Below, in pieces: positions 16,637-24,918 of a stretch of DNA of 64,000 nt. Where the stretch lies: the NCBI RefSeq assembly GCF_003315795.1, contig NZ_QMEY01000011.1, positions 1-64,000 on the forward strand, written 5' to 3'. Source of the DNA: Spongiactinospora rosea (GTDB lineage: Bacteria; Actinomycetota; Actinomycetes; Streptosporangiales; Streptosporangiaceae). Under the pieces are notes generated by a model, which saw nothing but the letters and a program-made list of their open reading frames with translations, was not told the origin of the DNA and did no database searches. Within the stretch, counting starts at the first letter, position 1, and every line of letters starts with the position of its first letter. The translations under genes and the position numbers were made by a program.

Positions 16637-18010
16637 ATGGCGGAGCGTGCCGAGTCCGACGTGTTCGACGTGATCGTGGTGGGCGGCGGCCCCGGCGGCG
16701 AGGACGTCGCGGGGCGTCTCGCCGAAGCGGGCCTGCGCGTCGCCGCCGTGGAGGGCCGGCTGTTCGGGGGCGAGTGCCCGTACTGGGGATGCATCCCGTC
16801 GAAGATGATGGTCCGGGCCGCCGACCTGATCGCCGAGGCCCGGCGCGTGCCGGGGATGGCGGGTGATTCGACCGTTTCGCCGGACTGGTCGCCGGTCGCC
16901 CGGCGCATCCGCGACGAGGCCACCGACGACTGGGACGACCGGGCCGCCGTGGAGCGTTTCACCGCCAAGGGCGGGCACTTCGTCCGCGGCTGGGGCCATG
17001 TGACCGGGCCGGACGAGATCACCGTGCGTCCGGGGGGCGACGGGGTCACCGTGCTCCGGGCGACCCGGGGCATCGTGCTGGCGATCGGGTCGCAGCCGAC
17101 CATCCCGCCGATCGAGGGGCTGGCGGGCACGCCGTACTGGACGAACCGCGAGGCCATGGAGGCCGAGGAGGTGCCCGGCTCGCTGGTGGTGCTCGGCGCC
17201 GGGTCGATCGGGGCGGAGCTGGCGCAGGTGTTCGCCAGGTTCGGCGCGTCGGTGACCATGGTGGAGTCCGCGGATCGCGTCCTGCCGGCCGAGGAGCCGG
17301 AGGCGAGCGAGCTGGTCGCCGGCGCCTTCCGGGCCGACGGCATCGGGCTGCGCACCGGCGTACGGGCCACGAGGGCCGTCCATGACGGCGAGCGGTTCAC
17401 CCTGCACCTGAACGACGGCTCCACCGCCGAGGGCGAGCGGCTGCTGGTGGCGACCGGGCGGCACAGCGACCTCGCCGCGCTGGGCGTGGGCGCGGCCGGG
17501 CTGGACGAGGCGGCGCGGACGATCGCCACCGACGGGCGGATGCGCGCGGGCGGCAAGCTGTGGGCCCTCGGCGACGTGACCGGGCGCGGGGCGTTCACGC
17601 ACGTCTCGATGTACCAGGCCGACATCGTGGTCAAGGACATCCTTGGCGAGCCCGTCCACGAGGCCGAGTACCACGCGGTGCCCAGGGTCACCTTCACCGA
17701 CCCGGAGATCGGCTCGGTGGGGCTCACCGAGGCTCAGGCCCGCAGGCAGGGCCTGGAGGTGCGCACCGCGACGAGCGGCCTGGGCGGCCGGGGCTGGATC
17801 CACCGCGCGGAGGGCTTCTTCAAGCTGGTCGCCGCCGGCGGCGTGCTGGTGGGCGCGACCTCGGCCGGGCCTGGCGGCGGCGAGCCGCTGGGCATGCTGA
17901 CCCTCGCCGTGCACGCCCGCGTCCCGGTGACCAGGCTGAACGAGATGATCTACGCCTTCCCCACCTTCCACCGCGGGATCATGGACGCGCTCGCCGAGCT
18001 GTCCCGCTGA
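16637..18010 (+). CDS. pyridine nucleotide-disulfide oxidoreductase (Lpd-like)
   Basis: Flavoprotein disulfide reductase of 457 residues. It has the FAD loop VVGGGPGGEDVA (14-25), the redox cysteine pair in GGECPYWGCIPSK (Cys47, Cys52), an NAD(P)H loop VVLGAGSIGAELA near 187, the second FAD motif ALGDVTG, and the dimer domain. The family includes dihydrolipoamide dehydrogenase, mycothione reductase and quinone reductases. The usual catalytic C-terminal His-x4-Glu of Lpd reads as HARVPVTRLNE/AFPTFHRG, so the exact substrate is open. It stands alone between a phosphatase and an exporter. Confidence 0.85.
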   Translation: MAERAESDVFDVIVVGGGPGGEDVAGRLAEAGLRVAAVEGRLFGGECPYWGCIPSKMMVRAADLIAEARRVPGMAGDSTVSPDWSPVARRIRDEATDDWDDRAAVERFTAKGGHFVRGWGHVTGPDEITVRPGGDGVTVLRATRGIVLAIGSQPTIPPIEGLAGTPYWTNREAMEAEEVPGSLVVLGAGSIGAELAQVFARFGASVTMVESADRVLPAEEPEASELVAGAFRADGIGLRTGVRATRAVHDGERFTLHLNDGSTAEGERLLVATGRHSDLAALGVGAAGLDEAARTIATDGRMRAGGKLWALGDVTGRGAFTHVSMYQADIVVKDILGEPVHEAEYHAVPRVTFTDPEIGSVGLTEAQARRQGLEVRTATSGLGGRGWIHRAEGFFKLVAAGGVLVGATSAGPGGGEPLGMLTLAVHARVPVTRLNEMIYAFPTFHRGIMDALAELSR

Positions 18011-18102
18011 CCTGGAATCCCCCCTTTCACAGAGGGTGATGAAGACTTTCCCGACATATACATGTACGGTGCATAGGTTGCCGTTCGTGGGGGAAGGACG
18101 CA

Positions 18103-19554
18103 TTGTCCACTTCATCGTCGCGAAGCGTCGTCGCCGTCCTCTCGCTCTGCGGGATCTCCGTCGCGCTGATGCAGACCATGGTCGTACCGATCATCCCCGA
18201 CCTCCCCCGGCTGCTGTCGGCCACGCCCGCCGCCGCCTCCTGGGTCATCACCGCCACCCTGCTCGCCGCCGCCGTGTGCAACCCGGTCGGCGGCCGGCTC
18301 GGCGACATGTACGGCAAGCGCAGGATGATGCTGGTCAGCCTGGGCATGATGATCGCCGGATCGCTGATCTGCGCGCTGAGCGATTCGCTCTGGGTCGTGG
18401 TGGCCGGGCGCGCGATCCAGGGCTGCGCGATCGGCGTGATCCCGCTCGGCATCAGCATCATGCGCGACGTGCTGCCGCCCGCCCGGCTCGGCTCGGCGAT
18501 GGCCCTGATGAGCGCCACGCTGGGCGCGGGAGCCGGGGTCGGCATGCCGCTGGCGGCGTTCGTCGCGCAGCGGGCCGACTGGCACGCGCTGTTCTGGGCC
18601 GCGGCGGGCATGGGCGCGCTGGCACTCGCGCTGGTGCTGCTGGTGGTGCGGGAGTCGCCGGTCCGCGCCCCCGGGCGGTTCGACTTCGCCGGGGCCGCCG
18701 GGCTCACCGCCGGACTGCTCTGCCTGCTGCTGGCGATCTCCAAGGGCGGCGACTGGGGCTGGGGCAGCCCGATCACCCTCGGCCTGTTCGGCGCGGCCGC
18801 GATCATTCTGCCGCTGTGGGGGTGGCTGGAGTCGCGGGTGCGTCACCCGCTGATCGACCTGCGCACCACGGCCAGGCGGCCGGTACTGCTCACGAACGTG
18901 GCCTCGGTACTGGTGGGGTTCGCGTTGTTCGCGATGTCGCTCATCCTGCCCCAGCTCCTGCAGGCCCCGCTGAGCACCGGCCACGGACTCGGGCTGGACC
19001 TGCTGGCCACCGGGCTGTGCATGGCGCCCAGCGGGCTGGTGATGATGCTGCTCTCGCCCGTCTCGGCGCGGGTGGCCGGGCGGTCCGGGCCGAAGGCCGC
19101 GCTGGTGTCGGGGATCGCGGTGCTCGCCGTCGGGTACCTGGCCGGGGCCGGCCTGATGGACGCCGCCTGGCAGGTGGTCATCACCACGGTCATCACCTCC
19201 GCCGGGCTCGGCCTGGCCTACTCGGCGATGCCCGCCCTGATCATGGCGTCGGTCCCGGCGACCGAGACCGCCGCCGCCAATGGGCTGAACGCGCTGATGC
19301 GCGCGGTGGGCACCGCCGCCTCCAGCGCGGTGATCAGCGCGCTGCTCGCGCAGATGACGGTGGCCACTCCCTTCGGGCCGCTGCCCTCGCTGGCCGGGCT
19401 GCGCGCGGCGATGCTGCTCGCCGCGGCGGCGGCCGTGGCGGGGCTGCTGGTCGCGCTGCTGATCCCGCGCCACCCGCATCCCGCGGACGAGGCCGCGGGG
19501 CGCGTGGTACCGATGCCCGCGGACCCTCTCCCGGACGCCGCCCAGCCGGGCTGA
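18103..19554 (+). CDS. MFS drug exporter, DHA2 (14-TM) family
   Basis: Proton-coupled multidrug exporter of 483 residues with about 14 hydrophobic segments. Motif A is GGRLGDMYGKRRMM; motif C-like glycines occur in LGAGAGVGMPLA. The predicted start is TTG at 18103 with GGAAGG (18092-18097) as ribosome site. About 45 bases upstream is ACATATACATGTACGG, containing the palindrome TACATGTA, a candidate operator. No local repressor is adjacent; the MarR gene at 23 kb has a different palindrome. Confidence 0.88.
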   Translation: MSTSSSRSVVAVLSLCGISVALMQTMVVPIIPDLPRLLSATPAAASWVITATLLAAAVCNPVGGRLGDMYGKRRMMLVSLGMMIAGSLICALSDSLWVVVAGRAIQGCAIGVIPLGISIMRDVLPPARLGSAMALMSATLGAGAGVGMPLAAFVAQRADWHALFWAAAGMGALALALVLLVVRESPVRAPGRFDFAGAAGLTAGLLCLLLAISKGGDWGWGSPITLGLFGAAAIILPLWGWLESRVRHPLIDLRTTARRPVLLTNVASVLVGFALFAMSLILPQLLQAPLSTGHGLGLDLLATGLCMAPSGLVMMLLSPVSARVAGRSGPKAALVSGIAVLAVGYLAGAGLMDAAWQVVITTVITSAGLGLAYSAMPALIMASVPATETAAANGLNALMRAVGTAASSAVISALLAQMTVATPFGPLPSLAGLRAAMLLAAAAAVAGLLVALLIPRHPHPADEAAGRVVPMPADPLPDAAQPG

Positions 19555-19585
19555 GCCGCCCCGCCGGGCGCGGCGGCGGGGTGGC
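19555..19585. terminator. convergent terminator
   Basis: GCCGCCCCGCC pairs with GGCGGGGTGGC (one G-U pair) across a 9-base loop, between the MFS gene and the convergent bL37 gene. Confidence 0.55.
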
Positions 19586-19590
19586 GCCGG

Positions 19591-19668
19591 TCAGCGGGCC
19601 GTGGGCCGCTTGCCGTGGTTGGCCTTCTTCTTCTTCCGGGCCCGGCTCTTGCGCGAGCGTCGTGCCAT
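19591..19668 (-). CDS. ribosomal protein bL37 (COX24/AURKAIP1-like small basic protein)
   Basis: A 25-residue, extremely basic protein (starts MARRSRKSRARKKKK, ends ANHGKRPTAR). It matches the tiny actinobacterial 50S protein bL37, whose hallmark is an RKKR core followed by ANHGKRP. It is normally 24-25 residues and binds in the large subunit near the peptidyl transferase centre. A GGAGGAAGG ribosome-site sequence lies upstream, at somewhat long spacing. It is convergent with the MFS gene. Confidence 0.85.
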   Translation of the reverse strand: MARRSRKSRARKKKKANHGKRPTAR

Positions 19669-19833
19669 CGGTGTGACACCGCCTTCCTCCGGTTGCGGAT
19701 ACTCCCCCACTTGCCCGCTCGGGCCGTCCGGCAAGCCTGCCGAGCGGGCCCTTTCCGTCGAGGCCGCGCACGAACCAACAAGAGCTGTCGCGCTCTATGT
19801 CATAATTTGGTGGAATCTGTTGGAAGGAGTGGG

Positions 19834-20634
19834 ATGCTGGCCCAGCAGCGCCGCCAGGCGATCCTTGAGCGGGTCCGCGCCACCGGCGGCGTCCGCGTCG
19901 CCGACCTGGTGCGGGAGCTCGGCGTCTCCGACATGACGATCCGCCGCGACCTTGAGGTCCTGGCCGAGCGCGGCCTGGTCGACAAGGTGCACGGCGGGGC
20001 CACCGCGACCGGTCCCGGCTCCACCGAGGAGCCCGGGTTCACCGCCAAGTCCGCGCGCCAGCAGCCGGAGAAGGACGCCATCGCGCGTACGGCTGCCCGC
20101 CTGGTACGGCCGGGCACCGCCATCGCGCTGTCGGCCGGCACCACCATCTGGACCCTCGCCCGCCACCTGGTCGAGGTCCCCGAGCTGACGGTGATCACCA
20201 ACTCGATCAGGGTCGCCGACGTGTTCCACCGGGTGCCGCGCGCCGACCGCACGGTGGTGCTCACCGGCGGGGTCCGCACCCCCTCCGACGCGCTGGTCGG
20301 CCCGGTCGCGGTGGCCGCGATCCGCAGGCTGCACGTGGACACGCTGTTCCTCGGCGTCCACGGGATGAGCGCGCGGGCCGGTTTCACCACGCCCAACCTG
20401 CTGGAGGCCGAGACCGACCGGGAGCTGGTCGCCTGCGCCCGGCGGCTGGTGGTCCCTGCCGACCACACCAAGTGGGGGGTGGTGGGCATCAGCACCATCG
20501 CCGAGCTGACCGAGGCCCACGTGGTGATCAGCGACGAGTGCCTGCCCGCCCACGCGAGAGACGAGCTGGCGGCCTCCGCTGGAGAGCTGGTCATCGCGGA
20601 CCGCGAGCCCGCCGAGACGAGGGAGAGCCTGTGA
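19834..20634 (+). CDS. DeoR-family transcriptional regulator
   Basis: Sugar-responsive repressor of 266 residues. The N-terminal winged helix-turn-helix spans residues 5-57 (RRQAILERVR, VSDMTIRRDLEVL, VDKVHGGA). The C-terminal DeoR sensor has the phosphosugar-isomerase-like fold (LSAGTTIWTLA, VITNSIRVA). Start at 19834 follows GGAAGGAG by 4 bases; the longer frame from 19615 is rejected. Its last codon overlaps the galT start (GTGA), so it should respond to galactose or a related sugar phosphate. A -10 like CATAAT is at 19801-19806. Confidence 0.92.
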   Translation: MLAQQRRQAILERVRATGGVRVADLVRELGVSDMTIRRDLEVLAERGLVDKVHGGATATGPGSTEEPGFTAKSARQQPEKDAIARTAARLVRPGTAIALSAGTTIWTLARHLVEVPELTVITNSIRVADVFHRVPRADRTVVLTGGVRTPSDALVGPVAVAAIRRLHVDTLFLGVHGMSARAGFTTPNLLEAETDRELVACARRLVVPADHTKWGVVGISTIAELTEAHVVISDECLPAHARDELAASAGELVIADREPAETRESL

Positions 20635-21710
20635 AGCGCACCGTCACCGAGCTGGCCGACGGCCGTGAGCTGATCTACTTCGACCGGCGCGACGACGCCG
20701 ACCGCGCCGCCCCGGACAAGCGCGACCTGCCGCCCCGGCCGCCCGCCTCCGAGCTGCGCCGCGACCCGCTCACCGACGAGTGGATCGCCATCGCGGGCCA
20801 CCGGCAGGGCCGTACGTTCCTGCCTCCGGCGGGCGAGTGCCCGCTGTGCCCGTCCGAGCCGGGGCGGCTCACCGAGATCCCCGCCGCCTCCTACGACGTG
20901 GTGGTCTTCGAGAACCGCTTCCCGTCCTTCTCGGCCCAGCCCGGCGAGCAGCCGGTGGTGGGCGGACTGAGCGAGGCGCGGCCGGGGACCGGGCGGTGCG
21001 AGGTGGTGTGCTTCACCGACGACCACGACGCGTCCTTCGCCGACCTCGACCCCGGCCGGGTCGAGCTGGTCATGGCGGCCTGGGCCGACCGTACGGCGGA
21101 GCTGTCCGCGCTGCCCGGCGTCGAGCAGGTCTTCGTCTTCGAGAACCGCGGGCCGGAGATCGGGATCACGCTGGGCCACCCGCACGGGCAGATCTACGCC
21201 TATCCCTACGTGACGCCGCGGACCCGCCGGACCTTGGAGGTGGCCGCCCGGCACGCCGAGCGGACCGGGCGCGACCTGTTCGCCGACGTGCTGGCGGCCG
21301 AGCGGGAGGCGGGGGTGCGGGTGGTCGCGGCCAACGACCACTGGACGGCGTTCGTGCCGGCCGCCGCGCGCTGGCCGTACGAGGTGCACCTCTACCCCCA
21401 CCGCCGGGTGCCGGACCTCTGCGGGCTGGACGCGGCGGAGCGGGCGGCGTTCGGTCCGCTCTACACCGGCGTGCTGCGCGCGCTGGACGGGTTGTTCGGG
21501 GTGCCCATGCCGTACGTCGCGGCCTGGCACCAGGCGCCGGTCGCCACCGGACGGGAACTTTCCCATCTCCACATGGAACTGTTCAGCATCCGCAGAGCGT
21601 CCAACAAGCTGAAATACCTGGCCGGGTCGGAGTCCGCGATGGGCGCGTTCGTCAATGACGTGTCGCCCGAGGAAGCCGCCCGGCTGTTGCGTGCCATGGT
21701 CACAAACTGA
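20631..21710 (+). CDS. galT: galactose-1-phosphate uridylyltransferase
   Basis: Leloir pathway enzyme that exchanges UMP between UDP-glucose and galactose 1-phosphate. The active-site motif GHPHGQIYAYP carries the nucleophilic histidine (around residue 185). The zinc-type cysteines are in ECPLCPSEPGRL near 70, and the late HLHMELF motif is present. The GTG start overlaps the DeoR stop codon by four bases; the product is 359 residues. galE and galK are not adjacent; a c-di-AMP riboswitch begins 80 bases downstream. Confidence 0.93.
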   Translation: MKRTVTELADGRELIYFDRRDDADRAAPDKRDLPPRPPASELRRDPLTDEWIAIAGHRQGRTFLPPAGECPLCPSEPGRLTEIPAASYDVVVFENRFPSFSAQPGEQPVVGGLSEARPGTGRCEVVCFTDDHDASFADLDPGRVELVMAAWADRTAELSALPGVEQVFVFENRGPEIGITLGHPHGQIYAYPYVTPRTRRTLEVAARHAERTGRDLFADVLAAEREAGVRVVAANDHWTAFVPAAARWPYEVHLYPHRRVPDLCGLDAAERAAFGPLYTGVLRALDGLFGVPMPYVAAWHQAPVATGRELSHLHMELFSIRRASNKLKYLAGSESAMGAFVNDVSPEEAARLLRAMVTN

Positions 21711-21790
21711 TTACCAGATGATTCCGGTTTGATGTCGCATTGCCACGCGTTTACCACTACTATCCACACGCAGCGGCCGCAACGGCCGAC

Positions 21791-21915
21791 CGCCTAATCC
21801 CGGGCGCCTCGCCCGGGAACCGGGGACCCAGAAGCACCTGGGGTGAATCCACGGCGGCCCCCCGCCGGTGGTAGGGCACCCTCCTGCCCGAACCCGTCAG
21901 CTAACCCGGTAGGCG
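21791..21915 (+). ncRNA. ydaO-yuaA (c-di-AMP) riboswitch
   Basis: The conserved blocks appear in order: P1 strand CGCCTA (21791-21796), a hairpin CCCGGG...CCCGGG, GGGGACCCA, GGGGTGAATC, a variable GC stem, TAGGGCA, and the hallmark CCCGAACCCGTCAGCTAACC followed by CGGTAGGCG, whose TAGGCG (21910-21915) closes P1. It lies directly before the ribosome site of the next gene. In actinomycetes this switch senses cyclic di-AMP and turns off cell-wall hydrolase and resuscitation-factor genes. Confidence 0.93.
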
Positions 21916-21933
21916 TACAGGAGAGGAGTGTGC

Positions 21934-22947
21934 GTGGCGGCATCGTCCCCCACGTTGTCCCGCACGTCGATCCCCGCGTCCCGCCCCTGGCGCAACCGTG
22001 CCGTCGCCGCCGCCTGCGCGCTGGCCACCGCCTCGGGCCTCGTCCTGCTTCCCGCGAGCAGCGTGGCCGCGGCCCCCAAACCGGACAAGGCCGAGCTGAA
22101 AGCGCAGCTGAAGAAGCTCGGCAAGAAGGTGGACGGGCTGATCGAGCAGTACAACGCCAAGCGCGTCGAACTCGCCGGCGCCAAGAAGGCCGAGAAGAAG
22201 GCCAAGGCACGGCTGACCACCGCAGAGTCCGCCTACAGCGCGGCCGCCGACCGGATCGGCGACATCGCCGGCATGCGCTACCAGGGCAGCGACACCAGCC
22301 TGCCCACGGTGCTGTTCGGCCAGGGGATGGGCGGCGCGGCCGTCCTGACCCAGATGGCCGCCGAGGAGGCCGCCTACCTGAAGGACTTTTCCACCGCCCG
22401 AGACGAGCGGAAGAAGGCCGCACAGGAGGCCACCGCACTGACCACCCGCATCGCCGAGCAGGCCGACGACGTCGAGAAGCGGCGCAAGGAGGCCGAGGAC
22501 CTGATCGACGAGATCGAAAAGCGGCTCGACAAGCTCATCCCGGCCGGGCTGGGCAGGCGCGGCGACGGGACCTGGGCCCCCCAGTTGCCGACCGGCCCGG
22601 AGAACATCACGCCCCGCACCCGCGTGATGCGCGATGAGATCAAGGAGCGTTTCGAGCTGACCTCCACGATCGGCTGCTACCGGTCGGGCGGCGGCGGCGA
22701 GCACCCGCTGGGCCGGGCGTGCGACTTCATGCTCAGCACGGGCGGCTCCATGCCCTCCGCCGCCCGGCAGGCGCTCGGCGACGCGATGGCGCTGTGGGTC
22801 ATCAAGAACGGCGGCAAGATCGGCGTGAAGTACGTCATCTGGAAGCAGCGCATCTACACGATCGGCGGCTCGGGCTGGCGCGGAATGTCAGACCGCGGCA
22901 GCATCACCCAGAACCACTTCGACCACGTGCACATCTCCATGCACTGA
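21934..22947 (+). CDS. secreted coiled-coil protein with D,D-carboxypeptidase-like C-terminal domain
   Basis: Exported protein of 337 residues. It has a signal peptide (twin-basic n-region RPWRNRA, then AAACALATASGLVLL), a long charged coiled coil (about 45-190, rich in KKAEKKAKA and EKRRKEAEDLIDEI), and a C-terminal domain of the ARB-07466/peptidase M15-like type. That domain has the metal-site motifs PLGRACDFM and HFDHVHIS at the very end. The coiled coil resembles the N-terminal arm of NlpC/P60 hydrolases. It probably acts on or binds peptidoglycan, in line with control by the c-di-AMP switch. GTG at 21934 fits the AGGAG site better than 21928. Confidence 0.85.
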   Translation: MAASSPTLSRTSIPASRPWRNRAVAAACALATASGLVLLPASSVAAAPKPDKAELKAQLKKLGKKVDGLIEQYNAKRVELAGAKKAEKKAKARLTTAESAYSAAADRIGDIAGMRYQGSDTSLPTVLFGQGMGGAAVLTQMAAEEAAYLKDFSTARDERKKAAQEATALTTRIAEQADDVEKRRKEAEDLIDEIEKRLDKLIPAGLGRRGDGTWAPQLPTGPENITPRTRVMRDEIKERFELTSTIGCYRSGGGGEHPLGRACDFMLSTGGSMPSAARQALGDAMALWVIKNGGKIGVKYVIWKQRIYTIGGSGWRGMSDRGSITQNHFDHVHISMH

Positions 22948-22956
22948 GCGGGAGTC

Positions 22957-23469
22957 TTACCCGGCCAGGGCCTCGGCGATCACGCGGTCGAGGCGGGCCG
23001 GGTCGGTGGGGCGGGCTCCGGCCGCCTCCGCGAAGCAGGTGATCAGCCGCGCGAAGGTCGCGCGGTCCTCCTCGCTCCAGTCGGCCATCAGGCTGTCCAG
23101 GTAGGCCCGGCGGTGGCGGGTGACGGCGTCGAGGACGCGCCGCCCCGCCGCGCTCGGGACCAGCCTGACCCTTCGCGCGTCGATCTGGGACGGCTCGCGC
23201 TCCACGAAGCCCGCCGCGATGGCGTCGTTCACCAGCCGGCTGGCGGTGGAAGGGTCGACGTCCATGTGCTCGGCGACATTGCCGACGGTCACCTCGGCGG
23301 ACTCCTGCCCGAGCCGGGACACCGCGCCGACGACCATCACGTTGGACATCTGGATGGGGCGGGCCGGGTCTCCGGCCTTGCGCGCGCGAAGCGGCCTGGC
23401 CCACATCCGGCGCAGCCGGAACAGGGCGACGTCGATCGCGACACCGGGCGCGGTCCGCTGTGCTTCCAC
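22957..23469 (-). CDS. MarR-family transcriptional regulator
   Basis: A 170-residue dimeric winged-helix repressor. The recognition helix region is VAEHMDVDPSTASRLVNDAI, and the wing reads REPSQIDARRVRLVPSAAG. The GTG start is preceded by a -10 like TAGCCT six bases upstream, so the message may be leaderless. A perfect palindrome (23492-23506) lies just upstream and suggests autoregulation. It follows rseP on the same strand, 42 bases away. Ligand unknown. Confidence 0.88.
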   Translation of the reverse strand: MEAQRTAPGVAIDVALFRLRRMWARPLRARKAGDPARPIQMSNVMVVGAVSRLGQESAEVTVGNVAEHMDVDPSTASRLVNDAIAAGFVEREPSQIDARRVRLVPSAAGRRVLDAVTRHRRAYLDSLMADWSEEDRATFARLITCFAEAAGARPTDPARLDRVIAEALAG

Positions 23470-23491
23470 GCCCTCAGGCTACCACCATTTG

Positions 23492-23506
23492 TATGTAGCC
23501 TACATA
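23492..23506. promoter_or_regulatory. palindromic operator, probably for the MarR protein
   Basis: TATGTAG-C-CTACATA, a perfect 7-bp inverted repeat with one central base, located between the rseP stop and the MarR promoter at the position of its -35. The AT-rich form stands out in this DNA and its size fits a MarR dimer. Confidence 0.65.
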
Positions 23507-23511
23507 TAAGC

Positions 23512-24822
23512 TCATCCCGCCAGGCGGACCGGGTTGACCACGTCGGCGTACACCAGCAGGACCGCCATCACGACCATGACCGCCGCCACGCCGTACGTTA
23601 GCGGCAGCAGCTTGGCGATGTCCACGTAGCCAGGGGTGGGCCGCCGGGTGAGCCGGGCGAACCCGCGCTTCACGCCCTCCCACAGCGCCCCCGCGACGTG
23701 CCCACCGTCCATCGGCAGCAGCGGGAGCAGGTTGAACACGCCGATCGCCAGGTTGAACCCGGCCAGCAGCTGGACGAAGAAGGCGATCTTGTCGAGCACC
23801 GGCGCCTCGGAGGCGGCGATCTCGCCGCCGATGCGGCCCGCCCCGACGATGCCGATCGGGCCGTTGGGGTCGCGCTTCTCACCGGAGAACGCGGCCTCCC
23901 ACACGCCGACCATCTTCTCCGGCAGCCGGAGCAGCGCGCCCGCCGTGGCCGTGGTCAGGTTTCCCATGTAGACGCCGACCGCGCCGATGCTCTGGCGTTC
24001 CATCGTGATGACCGGGCTGACGCCGAGGAAGCCGACGCCCTTGTCGATCTTGCCGGGCTCGTCCAGGCTCTCGCGGTCCTGGGGGATGAGATTCGCGGTC
24101 ACGGTGAGCGGGCGGCCCGCGCGCTCGATGCCGATCGTGGCCGGGCCGCCGCCCGAGGAGCGGATCGCCCGCGAGGCGGCCTCCCAGTCGGCGACCCGCT
24201 TGCCGTCCACCGCGACGATCCGGTCGCCCGGCCGCAGCTGGGCCGCCGCCGCGGGGCTCGGCTTGTCTCCAGGGCCGCACTTGGAGTCCTGTTTGAACGC
24301 GGCCTCGGACTTCGCGCACTCCGTTACGAAGTCGACCACGGGCTGGCTGACCCGCACCCCGAAGCCCATCAGCAGCACCGCGAACAGCACGAAGGCCAGC
24401 ACGAAGTTCATCGCGGGGCCGCCGGCCATGATGATGACCTTCTGCCACCACGGCTTGCGGTAGAACACGCGGTGCTCGTCGCCGGGACGGATCTCCTCCA
24501 GCGCCGCGTCCCTGGCGTTGTCCACCAGGCCCTGGAACATGCCGGTGGAGGTCTCGCGCAGCTTGCTCGGGTCGTCGGACGGCCGGGGCGGCAGCATCCC
24601 GATCATGCGGATGTAGCCGCCCATCGGGATCCACTTGATGCCGTACTCGGTCTCGCCCTTGCGCCGGGACCACATGGTCGGCCCGAAGCCGATCATGTAC
24701 TGCGGAACCCGCACACCGAAGCGCTTGGCCGGCACCAGGTGGCCGATCTCGTGCAGGCCGATGGAGATCATCAGCCCCACGAGGAAGATGAGGAATCCGG
24801 CGATGCTCAGCCAGAGCTCCAT
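23512..24822 (-). CDS. rseP: site-2 intramembrane metalloprotease (RseP/Rip1 type)
   Basis: Membrane zinc protease of 436 residues that cuts substrates such as anti-sigma factors within the bilayer. The zinc motif HEIGH is at residues 24-28 in the first transmembrane helix. A PDZ domain occupies roughly 175-285 (LRPGDRIVAVDGKRVADWE), and the third zinc ligand lies in the NLLPLLPMDGGH segment near 369. Length and order match actinobacterial Rip1. The usual neighbours dxr and ispG are not seen here. The start has GGGGG four bases upstream. Confidence 0.94.
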   Translation of the reverse strand: MELWLSIAGFLIFLVGLMISIGLHEIGHLVPAKRFGVRVPQYMIGFGPTMWSRRKGETEYGIKWIPMGGYIRMIGMLPPRPSDDPSKLRETSTGMFQGLVDNARDAALEEIRPGDEHRVFYRKPWWQKVIIMAGGPAMNFVLAFVLFAVLLMGFGVRVSQPVVDFVTECAKSEAAFKQDSKCGPGDKPSPAAAAQLRPGDRIVAVDGKRVADWEAASRAIRSSGGGPATIGIERAGRPLTVTANLIPQDRESLDEPGKIDKGVGFLGVSPVITMERQSIGAVGVYMGNLTTATAGALLRLPEKMVGVWEAAFSGEKRDPNGPIGIVGAGRIGGEIAASEAPVLDKIAFFVQLLAGFNLAIGVFNLLPLLPMDGGHVAGALWEGVKRGFARLTRRPTPGYVDIAKLLPLTYGVAAVMVVMAVLLVYADVVNPVRLAG

Positions 24823-24918
24823 GAAACCCCCGGTGCCGTAAGCGATGTGGACCAGAACAGGACCTGCCTCTTAGGCTAACCGAATCACGCCCTAGGCAGC
24901 CCGTTCGGTGCACAAGGC

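Noticed and set aside
18036..19676. 546-codon frame overlapping the MFS gene in another phase
   Set aside because: Shadow of the DHA2 exporter; translation is Arg/Gly/Ala-rich without membrane segments.
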